NCBI GenBank assembly: GCA_031365665.1
Contig: JANLYO010000146.1
Location: 1 to 39,443, forward strand
Origin: JANYCG01 sp031365665
GTDB taxonomy: Bacteria > Pseudomonadota > Gammaproteobacteria > Burkholderiales > Burkholderiaceae_C
Reading direction: 5' to 3'
DNA: 39,443 nt
The stretch's first letter is position 1. Each line of letters opens with the position of its first letter. This document shows positions 1 to 7,274 of the stretch, piece by piece. Position numbers and translations under genes: made by a program. The notes under the pieces were generated by a model. That model was not told where the DNA came from and searched no databases. It was given only the letters and a program-made list of their open reading frames with translations.

Positions 1-345
1 CGTGTGGGGCGCGGTTCAGCGGCGTCGGCCTGCGTGCTGATCTATTCCACAGGTGACGCGCCACGTTTGGGTGACATGGCCAAAGAGCGCCTCAAGGCCA
101 TGGTGCAAACCAACGACGGGTTTGAAATCGCCCGGCGCGACCTGGAGATTCGCGGACCCGGCGAGTTTCTGGGCGCGCGCCAGTCTGGTGATGCGCTGTT
201 GCGTTTTGCCGATTTGGCCACCGACACGGCATTGCTCGATTGGGCTCGCGCTGCGGCACCCAAGATGCTGGACCAATATCCCGAAATGGCTGAAAAACAC
301 GTGAACCGTTGGCTGGGAGGCAAGGCCGAGTTTTTAAAAGCCTGA
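1..345 (+). CDS. recG: ATP-dependent DNA helicase RecG, C-terminal end (partial)
   Basis: This is the 3' end of recG; the start lies before the window and the frame is open from base 1. RecG is a superfamily 2 helicase that remodels stalled replication forks and Holliday junctions. The visible 114 residues begin in the conserved RVGRG motif (helicase motif VI). They continue through the RecG/Mfd-type C-terminal segment, with RRDLEIRGPGEFLGARQSG at about residues 45-63, and end in the short helical tail typical of RecG. The following gene, across a structured repeat, is convergent on the minus strand. The recG-oxyR-ubiA neighbourhood is common in Burkholderiales. I am confident in the family. 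Confidence 0.95.
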   Translation, partial: RVGRGSAASACVLIYSTGDAPRLGDMAKERLKAMVQTNDGFEIARRDLEIRGPGEFLGARQSGDALLRFADLATDTALLDWARAAAPKMLDQYPEMAEKHVNRWLGGKAEFLKA

Positions 346-448
346 TTCCACTTCCAAATCATCCGTGCAGGTCCTTGCACCTCCTGGCCGATGCCTGCGC
401 ACTGTCTGCGTCGGTGCGTCTACTTCACGAATGATTTGGAAATGGAAT
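345..448 (+). repeat. 104-nt stem-loop element, copy 1 (conserved core, locus-specific arms)
   Basis: The element starts on the A of the recG stop TGA and is 104 nt long. Arms 345-367 and 426-448 are inverted repeats of 23 nt with two mismatches. Both mismatches are C-A on this strand, so they become G-U pairs in a minus-strand transcript. The 58-nt centre (368-425) matches copy 2 at 9002-9059 at 46 of 58 positions without gaps, including CCGATGC and TGCGCACTGTC. The arms of the two copies are largely different from each other. It fills the gap between the convergent recG and isomerase genes, so it may act as a bidirectional terminator here. Confidence 0.8.
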
Positions 449-459
449 GCGCCTATAAA

Positions 460-1104
460 TCAGGTTTTCTGTAGTTTTTTTTGCCCGAGCCGCCAGCGCA
501 AGGTGTCAATCCGGTCTTCGCCAAAAAACGGTTCACCTTCGAAAACAAAGGTCGGCACGCCCCAGTGGCCTGCTGCTGCAAGAGCCGTCTGATTTGCCTC
601 GATCTGCGCATGATGGGAATTCGGCGTGGCAATGGCGGTGTCCATCGCTGCCAAATCGAGTCCCGCACGCGCCGCCGCTTGCGCCAGGTGCTCACCCAGA
701 TGCCAGTCGCGGGTACCGCCAAATATCAGCGCAGAAACTTCCAGGGCGAAGGCCACGCCATGCCCCTGGCGCTGCGCCTCCACGCCCAGGCAGGTCAGGC
801 GGTGGATGTAGGGCTGGTCAGGCGCGATGCGGTAGGTCTGCATGTCTTGCACGATCGGGTCGGGCGAGGGCCAGTGGTGCGGCATGCCCAGCATGTCGGC
901 GCGGCGCACCCAATCCAGCCCGATGTAACGCGCACGTTTGAGGTTGTCGGGGCTGAAAAACGCCGGGTCGCGCACCGCCAGCGGCAGCACCGGGCGGAAC
1001 ACGACTTGCACCTTGAAGTCCCGCTCCAGCCGCGCCGCGCCAGGCATCGCGAGGTAGGAGTAGGGGCTGCGAAACGACCAGAATAAATCGATGATGGCGG
1101 TCAT
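460..1104 (-). CDS. DsbA-family / 2-hydroxychromene-2-carboxylate isomerase-like protein
   Basis: This is a 214-residue thioredoxin-fold protein of the DsbA/kappa-class GST family. Members include glutathione-dependent 2-hydroxychromene-2-carboxylate isomerases of naphthalene catabolism, but most homologues have unknown substrates. The N-terminal strand leads into SFRSPYSYLA (about residues 9-18), where a Ser-containing motif replaces the CxxC of true oxidoreductases. The C-terminal GVPTFVFEGEPFFGEDR contains the cis-Pro loop. I chose the ATG at 1104 because it starts directly at the first beta strand; an in-frame upstream start at 1149 would add 15 unlikely residues. It is a single gene, convergent with recG. 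The exact reaction is unknown. Confidence 0.8.
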   Translation of the reverse strand: MTAIIDLFWSFRSPYSYLAMPGAARLERDFKVQVVFRPVLPLAVRDPAFFSPDNLKRARYIGLDWVRRADMLGMPHHWPSPDPIVQDMQTYRIAPDQPYIHRLTCLGVEAQRQGHGVAFALEVSALIFGGTRDWHLGEHLAQAAARAGLDLAAMDTAIATPNSHHAQIEANQTALAAAGHWGVPTFVFEGEPFFGEDRIDTLRWRLGQKKLQKT

Positions 1105-1177
1105 GTGGCCAGTATAAAGATTCGGGTAGGCCGGCGTAGAACGGCGCAAAATCGGAAAGCCTTAGAAGACTCCGCCC

Positions 1178-1480
1178 ATGCCCCGCCTCACCCAAGCCCC
1201 CAACCTCGCCATCGCCACGCTGTGGGCCGATGCCATCACGTCGGGGGGGATTGAAGCCAGCGTGCAGCGGCAGTATTTGGCGGGTGTGGCGGGCGAGTTG
1301 CCGCCCGACCAGTGCCTGCCTGAGGTCTGGATCCGCCACGCCGAGCAGGAAGCCCGCGCGCGGGAGATGCTCTACCACCTGCGCCATGTGCCGCAGCGCC
1401 GCTGGCTATGCGTATGTGGCGAGCTGGTGGAGGGCGGCTTCGATCTGTGTTGGCAGTGTGGCGTGGCGATGCCGGGTTGA
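1178..1480 (+). CDS. DUF2007-like small protein with C-terminal zinc-ribbon-like cysteines
   Basis: This protein of 100 residues resembles the small 'putative signal transducing protein' (DUF2007) family. The first 70 residues fit a short alpha/beta domain, with LTQAPNLAIATLWADAIT and a 'LPEVWI' strand. The C-terminus carries cysteines arranged as CVCG and CWQCG (about residues 78-95), which suggests a small metal-binding knuckle. It diverges from the isomerase gene on the minus strand and lies 42 nt before oxyR, so it may share a transcript with oxyR. The function is unknown; the family call is from recalled sequence similarity. Confidence 0.7.
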   Translation: MPRLTQAPNLAIATLWADAITSGGIEASVQRQYLAGVAGELPPDQCLPEVWIRHAEQEARAREMLYHLRHVPQRRWLCVCGELVEGGFDLCWQCGVAMPG

Positions 1481-1522
1481 TGGTTTCAGCCCACCCCGCG
1501 CGAATCGGCCAAAATCAGGCAC

Positions 1523-2488
1523 ATGACGCTCACCGAACTCAAATACATCGTCGCCGTCGCCCGCGAGCGGCATTTTGGGCACGCTGCGGACGCCTGTTTT
1601 GTCTCACAGCCCACCTTGTCGGTGGCAGTGAAAAAGCTCGAAGACGAGCTGGAGGTGAAACTTTTTGAACGCAGCGCCAATGAGGTGACGGTGACGCCGT
1701 TGGGCGAAGAGATCGTGCGCCAGGCGCAAAGCGTGATCGAGCAGGCCAACCTGATCCGCGACATCGCCAAACGCGGCAAAGACCCGCTGGCGGGCGTCTT
1801 GAAGCTGGGCGTGATCTACACCATCGGCCCGTATTTGCTGCCTGACCTGGTGCGCCAGATGATCAAAAAGACGCCGCAGATGCCGCTGATGCTGCACGAG
1901 AACTTCACCGTGAAGCTGCTGGAGATGCTGCGCAACGGCGAGATCGACTGCGCCATCCTGGCCGAGCCCTTCCCCGACACGGGCTTGGCCACGGCAGCGC
2001 TGTATGACGAGCCTTTCATGGCCGCCGTGCCCGCCCACCACCCTTTGGCGGCGCAGACCAGCGTGACCAGCGACGCGCTGAAAAAAGAGACCATGCTGCT
2101 CCTGGGCGCGGGCCATTGTTTTCGTGACCATGTGCTGGAGGTGTGCCCCGAGTTTGCGCATTTTTCCAGCCACGCGGAAGGCATCTCGCGCTCCTTTGAG
2201 GGCTCCTCACTGGAGACCATCCGCCACATGGTGGCCGCTGGCATGGGTGTGACCCTGGTGCCGCGCCTGTCGATCCCCGCTGAGGCCTTGACCGACAAAC
2301 CTTCGCGCAAAAAAAACGAACAGGCGCTGGTGCGTTATCTGCCGTTCAAAGACGCCAACGGGGCGCCGCCGCCCACGCGCCGCGTTGTCATGGTGTGGCG
2401 GCGCAGTTTTACGCGTTATGAGGCTATTGCCGCACTGCGCAATGCGGTCTACGCGTGCGCGCTGCCAGGAGTGGCACGGCTGTCTTGA
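1523..2488 (+). CDS. oxyR: LysR-family peroxide sensor OxyR
   Basis: This is a LysR-type regulator of 321 residues with an N-terminal winged helix-turn-helix (about 1-60; FGHAADACFVSQPTLSVAVK) and a two-lobed effector domain (about 90-300). The motif GHCFRDHVLEVC places cysteines at residues 199 and 208, the same numbers as the redox-active Cys199/Cys208 pair of E. coli OxyR. The gene should therefore sense hydrogen peroxide through a reversible disulfide and regulate catalase and peroxidase genes. No catalase gene adjoins it here. It sits between recG and ubiA, an arrangement seen in other Burkholderiales. The C-terminus is about 15 residues longer than E. coli OxyR. Confidence 0.95.
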   Translation: MTLTELKYIVAVARERHFGHAADACFVSQPTLSVAVKKLEDELEVKLFERSANEVTVTPLGEEIVRQAQSVIEQANLIRDIAKRGKDPLAGVLKLGVIYTIGPYLLPDLVRQMIKKTPQMPLMLHENFTVKLLEMLRNGEIDCAILAEPFPDTGLATAALYDEPFMAAVPAHHPLAAQTSVTSDALKKETMLLLGAGHCFRDHVLEVCPEFAHFSSHAEGISRSFEGSSLETIRHMVAAGMGVTLVPRLSIPAEALTDKPSRKKNEQALVRYLPFKDANGAPPPTRRVVMVWRRSFTRYEAIAALRNAVYACALPGVARLS

Positions 2489-2544
2489 GGCTTGGCCGGT
2501 AGCGTTTTGCGGCGTGACCCAGGGCTTTGCTCACCAATATGCGA

Positions 2545-2702
2545 CTCATAAAAAATTAGTAATTAATTGAATTTACTTTATAAAAATAGCATAAATCAAT
2601 CAATTTACAATAAAAATAAATAGCAAATAACTTATATTATACGTGGATTGAATCATATTTATTTCCTTTAATAAATTCTGAACAAAAATAAATAAAATAA
2701 TT
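2545..2702. other. Extremely AT-rich spacer between oxyR and ubiA
   Basis: About 158 bases with very few G or C lie in otherwise GC-rich DNA. There are long A and T runs and no open reading frame of interest. The tract contains one AT-rich intergenic repeat copy on the minus strand (2620-2646) and ends directly at the TTG proposed as the ubiA start. I see no convincing Shine-Dalgarno sequence before that start. The tract could hold the ubiA promoter, or be DNA inserted upstream of ubiA. Confidence 0.7.
2620..2646 (-). repeat. AT-rich intergenic repeat, CCAC-N17-TGCTAT (copy D)
   Basis: Read on the minus strand, this 27-mer starts CCACGTATAA and ends TTTGCTAT. It shares the exact CCAC-N17-TGCTAT spacing with copies at 12936, 33274 and 38310. 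A second TGCTAT followed by an A/T dyad lies further along the same strand, near 2590. It sits in the AT-rich oxyR-ubiA spacer. Unlike the other three copies I see no TTAAC hairpin ahead of it. Confidence 0.45.
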
Positions 2703-3593
2703 TTGACATCCCTGCCACCCACCCGCCTCGCGCAAAACCTCGCGCTGTACCTCGATCTGATCCGCTGGAACCGTCCTGCGGGTTGGTTGCTGCTGTTGTG
2801 GCCGTCTTTGAGTGCGTTGTGGATCGCGGCGCGCGGCTTTCCCGGCTGGCACCTGTTGGGTGTGTTCGTGCTGGGCACGATCTTGATGCGATCTGCCGGG
2901 TGCTGCGTCAACGACGTCGCCGACCGCGACTTCGACAAACATGTCAAACGCACCGCGAACCGGCCTGTGACGCGCGGCGCGGTGTCGGTCAAAGAGGCGT
3001 TGGCGCTCGGCGCTGTACTCGCGCTGTTGGCGTTTGGCCTGGTGCTCACCACCAACACCGCCACAGTGGCCTGGTCGTTCGCGGCGCTAGGCATCGCGAT
3101 TCTTTACCCCTTTGCCAAACGTGTGCTGGCCATGCCGCAGGCGGTGCTCGGGGTGGCCTTCAGTTTTGGCATTCCGATGGCGTTCAGCGCCGTCCTGGGC
3201 CAGGTGCCGCCGCTGGCCTGGCTGCTGCTGTTGGGCAACCTTTTTTGGGTGCTGGCCTACGACACCGAATACGCCATGGTAGACCGAGACGATGACCTGA
3301 AAATCGGCGTGAAAACCTCGGCCATTACCTTGGGGCGTTATGACATCGCGTTTGTCATGGCAAGTTACGCGTTTTACCTGGCCATATGGTTCTTTGGCCT
3401 CGTGGGTCTTGTGAATTCAACACAGTTAGCTATTTTATTAGTAGCGTTGTGCATGGCCGCTGCGCAAGCTGTGTGGCACTGGCAGCTGATCCACAGCCGT
3501 TCCCGCGATGGCTGTTTCAAAGCCTTTCGGCTGAACCATTGGCTCGGGTTCACGGTGTTTGCCGGTGTGGTCGCCGTCTTTGCGGTGGGGTAA
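2703..3593 (+). CDS. ubiA: 4-hydroxybenzoate polyprenyltransferase UbiA
   Basis: This membrane prenyltransferase of 296 residues attaches the polyprenyl tail to 4-hydroxybenzoate in ubiquinone synthesis. Both Asp-rich magnesium/diphosphate sites are present: NDVADRDFD at residues 70-78, and YDTEYAMVDRDDD at about 186-198. Eight to nine hydrophobic helices are visible. The reading frame begins with TTG at 2703 after an AT-rich spacer with no clear ribosome binding site. The first ATG codons lie too far inside the protein, so TTG is the best choice, but the true N-terminus is uncertain. Within the gene, 3426-3446 holds a GCTA/TAGC dyad that is translated in frame. Confidence 0.93.
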   Translation: MTSLPPTRLAQNLALYLDLIRWNRPAGWLLLLWPSLSALWIAARGFPGWHLLGVFVLGTILMRSAGCCVNDVADRDFDKHVKRTANRPVTRGAVSVKEALALGAVLALLAFGLVLTTNTATVAWSFAALGIAILYPFAKRVLAMPQAVLGVAFSFGIPMAFSAVLGQVPPLAWLLLLGNLFWVLAYDTEYAMVDRDDDLKIGVKTSAITLGRYDIAFVMASYAFYLAIWFFGLVGLVNSTQLAILLVALCMAAAQAVWHWQLIHSRSRDGCFKAFRLNHWLGFTVFAGVVAVFAVG

Positions 3594-3943
3594 ATCCCAA
3601 AACTGCGACCCAAGTGCCAAACCGACTTCTGCGCTGTGACACGGACTGCCAAGTTACCCTGAGAGCGCAATCAAAAAGTTTCCGGGAACCCTTGCATCGC
3701 CGGGCGATAAAGAAATAAGACGGTCGGTTTTATCGGACTCGACACCCAGTCCGCCTGGGTCGGGGCAATTTTGCGGTGTCTCGCATCGGGCTGTATTGAC
3801 GCCCTGCGATCACGACCACTATGCCGTTTCAGCGTCGCGAAAACCTAACTTGCAACTAGCAGATATCAGGCCTATAGTGAAACTGGCTCTGGCGTATTTG
3901 GGTTGAAAGCTTTTGCATTTGTTGTCTTTAGGGGAGTATCTCA
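3594..3943. other. Intergenic region upstream of the TPR gene
   Basis: These 350 bases contain no supported gene. A small hairpin (ACCCAG at 3744-3749 pairing with CTGGGT at 3755-3760) is visible. There is also a GGAAC at 3685-3689 followed 15 nt later by CGATAA, which faintly resembles an ECF-sigma promoter. An AGGGGAG-like ribosome binding site lies just before the TPR gene ATG at 3944. Nothing else stands out. Confidence 0.5.
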
Positions 3944-5566
3944 ATGATTCTCGGCTCAAAAAACAAACTAGTGGCAGGCTTGGCATTGATCGCCACGCTG
4001 ACCGGTCCTCAGGTAACGGCCCAACAGGCGCCCCTCGCGGGCCTGCCTGAAAAATTGGGCACGGTTGATTTCCCGATCTCTTGCAAAGCCGAGGCGCAGC
4101 GGCACTTTACCCGCGGCATCGCGCTATACCATTCCTACCATTGGGCGGAATCGGCTAAATCATTCAACGCGGCAGCGCAGGCTGAACCCTCTTGCGCCAT
4201 GGCGTATTGGGGGTTGAGCCTGATCGCAATGGACAACACTTTTCTATGGCCATTGACCGGAAAGGCACTTGCCGAAGGGTTGGCCCAGGTCGAAAAAGCC
4301 AAGGCTGTAGGGCCATCGACTCAACGTGAGCGCGACTATGTCGCCGCCGCCGAAGCGTTCTTCAAGGATTCTGAAAAAATTCCAGCGCGTACGCGCCAGT
4401 TGCAGTACGAGCTGTCGCTGGAAAAAATGACCCGCGACCATGCCAAAGACATTGAGGCAAAAATACTGCACGCCATGGTAATTTCAGCAAATTTTGATCC
4501 CAATGACAAGTCCTATGCCAATCAATTCAAGGCCGCTGACATACTTGAAAGTATTCATAAGGACTACCCCGACCACCCAGGGGCAGTGCATTACCTCATA
4601 CACACCTATGACTATCCTCCCTTGGCACAGCGCGGACTAACTGCGGCCCTGCGTTATCGGGACGTGGCGCCGGCAGCGCCACACGCCCTGCACATGCCTT
4701 CCCATATATTCACCCGCCTGGGACACTGGCAAGACTCGGTTGCATCCAATCAAGCGGTTTTGAGGTCAACCAAGGGAATCCGATCAGTTATGCACTCCAT
4801 GGACTACATGGCCTACGCCTGGCTACAAACCGGGCAAGATGCCAACGTTCAAAAACTGGTTCGAGACATTTTGGCGATGCCCAAAATTGACGACCTTGCC
4901 CTGGCAACCGCTTATGCATTGGCCGCCATTCCGGCGCGTTTGTTGGTCGAACGCGGTCGCTGGGCGGAAGCCGCCCAGCTAAAAGCGTTTCCGGACGATT
5001 TGGATTACTCGTGGCCGTCATTTCCGCACGCCAATGCGGTTCGGGTGTTTTCGCGGGGCCTTGGTGCCGCACGCAGCGGTTCTGCCGTGGCGGCCAGGCA
5101 GGAGGCTTCTCAACTCGCAAAACTCAAGCAGGACATGCTTGCCGCGAAACTCTTCTATTGGGTTGAGCAGACCGATATACAACTGAAGGCGGTGGAGGCC
5201 TGGGCATTGCGCGCTGAAGGCAAAAATTCGGCAGGCCTTGAAATGATGAAAGATGCCGCAGATCACGAGGATCGCACGGAAAAGAACGTCGTCACACCCG
5301 GCCCCATCAAACCGGCGCGTGAGCTGCTTGCGGAAATGCTGATGGAGGTGGGTCAGCCCGCACAGGCCTTGACCGAGTTCGAAGGGGTGTTGAAAAAGGA
5401 GCCCAATCGCTTGGGTGCCACTGTAGGCGCAGCACGCGCGGCAGAGCTAGCGGGTGAACGCACTAGGGCTCGCTTGCATTACGCATCAACTGTCAGACTT
5501 CTGAACGTGGCAGACGCCGACCGACCCGAACTCAAAATGGCCAACGACTATCTGGCGCGTCCCTGA
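3944..5566 (+). CDS. Exported tetratricopeptide-repeat protein
   Basis: This 540-residue protein has a Sec signal peptide (about residues 1-27, ending VTA before QQAP) and scattered TPR helices. These include HFTRGIALYHSYHWAESAKS near residue 55 and a C-terminal pair, PAQALTEFEGVLKKEPN, near 478. A strongly conserved block, HPGAVHYLIHTYDYP followed by APHALHMPSHIFTRLGHW (about 213-265), is typical of a family of periplasmic TPR proteins of unknown function. TPR proteins usually act as protein-binding scaffolds. The gene stands alone: a 350-nt upstream gap and a convergent small gene downstream. It is somewhat less GC-rich than its neighbours. I cannot name a partner. Confidence 0.8.
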   Translation: MILGSKNKLVAGLALIATLTGPQVTAQQAPLAGLPEKLGTVDFPISCKAEAQRHFTRGIALYHSYHWAESAKSFNAAAQAEPSCAMAYWGLSLIAMDNTFLWPLTGKALAEGLAQVEKAKAVGPSTQRERDYVAAAEAFFKDSEKIPARTRQLQYELSLEKMTRDHAKDIEAKILHAMVISANFDPNDKSYANQFKAADILESIHKDYPDHPGAVHYLIHTYDYPPLAQRGLTAALRYRDVAPAAPHALHMPSHIFTRLGHWQDSVASNQAVLRSTKGIRSVMHSMDYMAYAWLQTGQDANVQKLVRDILAMPKIDDLALATAYALAAIPARLLVERGRWAEAAQLKAFPDDLDYSWPSFPHANAVRVFSRGLGAARSGSAVAARQEASQLAKLKQDMLAAKLFYWVEQTDIQLKAVEAWALRAEGKNSAGLEMMKDAADHEDRTEKNVVTPGPIKPARELLAEMLMEVGQPAQALTEFEGVLKKEPNRLGATVGAARAAELAGERTRARLHYASTVRLLNVADADRPELKMANDYLARP

Positions 5567-5587
5567 AGATACTTTGTCGCAGACGCC

Positions 5588-5603
5588 AGCGCCCATGGGC
5601 GCT
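5588..5603. terminator. Perfect 16-bp palindrome after the TPR gene
   Basis: AGCGCCCATGGGCGCT is a perfect palindrome about 20 nt after the TPR stop codon, between convergent genes. It could fold into a stem with a minimal loop and act as a terminator, but no clear T-run follows, so the call is weak. Confidence 0.35.
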
Positions 5604-5719
5604 GTATTGAGCTTGAGATTTTTGGCCAACAGCATACGATTGACCCAAAATTTGCATCACAAGCCTTCAGAACCTGGCTTTGCAGGCGATAGAGGATTTC
5701 TCGAGGCTCGCTGGTTCTC

Positions 5720-5908
5720 TTAAGCCGCTTTTTTCTTGCTCATTTTCTTTTTGCCAGCCTTTTTGCCTTTGGCAGCTTTGGATTTCTCACCGGCTTTCTT
5801 CTCGGCTTGCGCCTGAATCAGCGGCTTGGCGGCCACGGGCGTGGAAAGGGTTGCCAAGGGCAGGGCGATGACCGCCGCGCTGACCAGGATCGATAACAAT
5901 TTCTTCAT
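5720..5908 (-). CDS. Small lysine/alanine-rich exported protein
   Basis: This protein of 62 residues has a clear signal peptide (MKKLLSILVSAAVIALPLA, cleavage likely after PVAA near residue 27). A short mature tail of about 35 residues follows, made almost only of Lys, Ala, Gly and Ser and ending KKKMSKKKAA. Such tails recall histone H1-like or acid-shock peptides. The role is unknown; binding of anionic surfaces or nucleic acid would be speculation. It converges with the TPR gene, and its upstream region (5909-6020) holds two palindromes that may regulate it. Confidence 0.65.
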   Translation of the reverse strand: MKKLLSILVSAAVIALPLATLSTPVAAKPLIQAQAEKKAGEKSKAAKGKKAGKKKMSKKKAA

Positions 5909-6220
5909 GGCTTGTGTCCTACGGGTGAGGGATGAATTTGAATTGGGAAATTCGGAACGTTCACAACAACGCGTTGTTGCGGGAAAAATTGTACCTACAA
6001 AGACTAGGGTTTACACCGTCACAGCGTAAGGATTGACGTGATTTGATGGAGGCCGGTGTGCGCTAATTTTGGCATCACACATGAAAAAAATCGATGCAGG
6101 CGGGGACACCCAGCCGGGTTCACAATGGCCTTGAAAGCCGTGCGTCGGCGCTGTTGGTTTGTTGTGTTGGCAGGTGCATTGTCAAATGCTTCGTCAAATG
6201 ATTTTTAAGGAGTTTCCCAC
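5909..6220. other. Divergent intergenic region with palindromes and a direct repeat
   Basis: These 312 bases separate the minus-strand small exported protein from the ABC transporter operon. CAACAACGCGTTGTTG (5964-5979) and GAACGTTC (5955-5962) are perfect palindromes about 50-70 nt upstream of the small gene. GTCAAATG occurs twice, at 6181-6188 and 6193-6200, 12 nt apart and just before the AAGGAG ribosome binding site (6207-6212) of the substrate-binding protein. No ORF is supported here. Confidence 0.5.
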
Positions 6221-7264
6221 ATGGATCATTCGGTAAATCAAACCCGGCGCAGCCTGTTGGGCGCATCAGTGGCCGCTGGCGGGCTGGCCAGCGCGGGCGC
6301 CTTCTTGTCGGTCAATGCGCTGGCCCAGGGCAAGGAAAAAATCAACCTGCAACTTGGCTGGATCACCGGTGGCAACCAAACGGGTGAGGTGGTGGCCAAA
6401 CGACTGGGGTATTACGAACAGGAAGGCATCGACTTTGCCATCCAGCCCGGCGGCCCGAGCATCGACGGCGTGGCCATCGTGGCTGCGGGGCGTTTTGAAG
6501 TCGGCCAGGTCTCCAGCAGTCCGTCGAACATGCTGGCGGTGTCGCAGGACATCCCGGTCAAAGTCTTCGCGACCGGCCTGCAGCAGCATCCGTACACTTT
6601 TTTTTCGCTCAAGAAAAACCCGATCCGCACGCCGCAAGACATGGTGGGCAAAAAGATCGGCATCCAGCCCACGGGCATGGTGCTGCTGCGCGCCTTGTTG
6701 GCCAAAAACAAGATCAACGAAAAAGACCTTACCATCATCCCGATTGGCAATGACATGACACCGTTGCTCACCGGCCAGGTCGATTCCGTCACCGGTTGGC
6801 AGACCAACACCACAGCGCTGAAACCATTGGGCGTCGAGCGCGTGGATCTTCGCCTGTGGGACACGGGTGTGCGCCTGTACGCGCTGCCGTATTACGCCAC
6901 TGTTGAAACCCTGCAAAAGAAACCCGAAGTGTTGCAGCGCTTTTTGCGGGCCACGACACGCGGCTGGGCGTTTGCCAATAAAAACCGCGATGCGGCGGTG
7001 GATCACCTGCTCAAGGAATATCCCAACCTGAATGCGGCGGACGAAAAAATGGCCCTGGAGACGCAGCTAGGCTACGCCTTCAACGCACAAACGCAGGCCA
7101 ATGGCTGGGGCGCGATGGATCGCGCGGTCTGGCAAGACCAGATTTCGCAATACGCTGAGCTCGGGCAATTCACCAAACGGGTGCCCAAGGTTGATGAAGT
7201 GATGACGCTGGACATCCTCAACGCGACGCGCGACTACCGCCTTAAAGCCTTTGCCGGCACCTGA
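6221..7264 (+). CDS. ABC transporter substrate-binding protein (SsuA/TauA/NMT1 family)
   Basis: This 347-residue periplasmic binding protein begins with a twin-arginine signal (TRRSLLGASVAAGG at about residues 8-21, cleavage after VNALA). The mature part matches the NMT1/THI5-like fold used for sulfonates, nitrate, aromatic acids and pyrimidine precursors; LQLGWITGGNQTGEVVAKR near residue 43 is typical. It starts at ATG 6221 with AAGGAG eight bases upstream. It is the first gene of a co-directional operon with an ATPase and permease, then CoA-dependent catabolic enzymes, so the ligand is probably the carboxylic acid degraded by those enzymes. The ligand cannot be read from sequence. Confidence 0.88.
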   Translation: MDHSVNQTRRSLLGASVAAGGLASAGAFLSVNALAQGKEKINLQLGWITGGNQTGEVVAKRLGYYEQEGIDFAIQPGGPSIDGVAIVAAGRFEVGQVSSSPSNMLAVSQDIPVKVFATGLQQHPYTFFSLKKNPIRTPQDMVGKKIGIQPTGMVLLRALLAKNKINEKDLTIIPIGNDMTPLLTGQVDSVTGWQTNTTALKPLGVERVDLRLWDTGVRLYALPYYATVETLQKKPEVLQRFLRATTRGWAFANKNRDAAVDHLLKEYPNLNAADEKMALETQLGYAFNAQTQANGWGAMDRAVWQDQISQYAELGQFTKRVPKVDEVMTLDILNATRDYRLKAFAGT

Positions 7265-7274
7265 AAGCGCAGGC

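Noticed and set aside
345..448. Integron attC site
   Set aside because: The length and inverted arms fit loosely, but the GTTRRRY and RYYYAAC core sites are absent and there is no integrase or cassette array.
3426..3446. GCTA/TAGC dyad inside ubiA as an inserted repeat
   Set aside because: It is translated in frame within a normal membrane helix region, and the protein length is normal.
3685..3710. GGAAC and CGATAA as an ECF-sigma promoter for the TPR gene
   Set aside because: The spacing is plausible, but the site is over 230 nt from the gene and there is no sigma or anti-sigma gene nearby.
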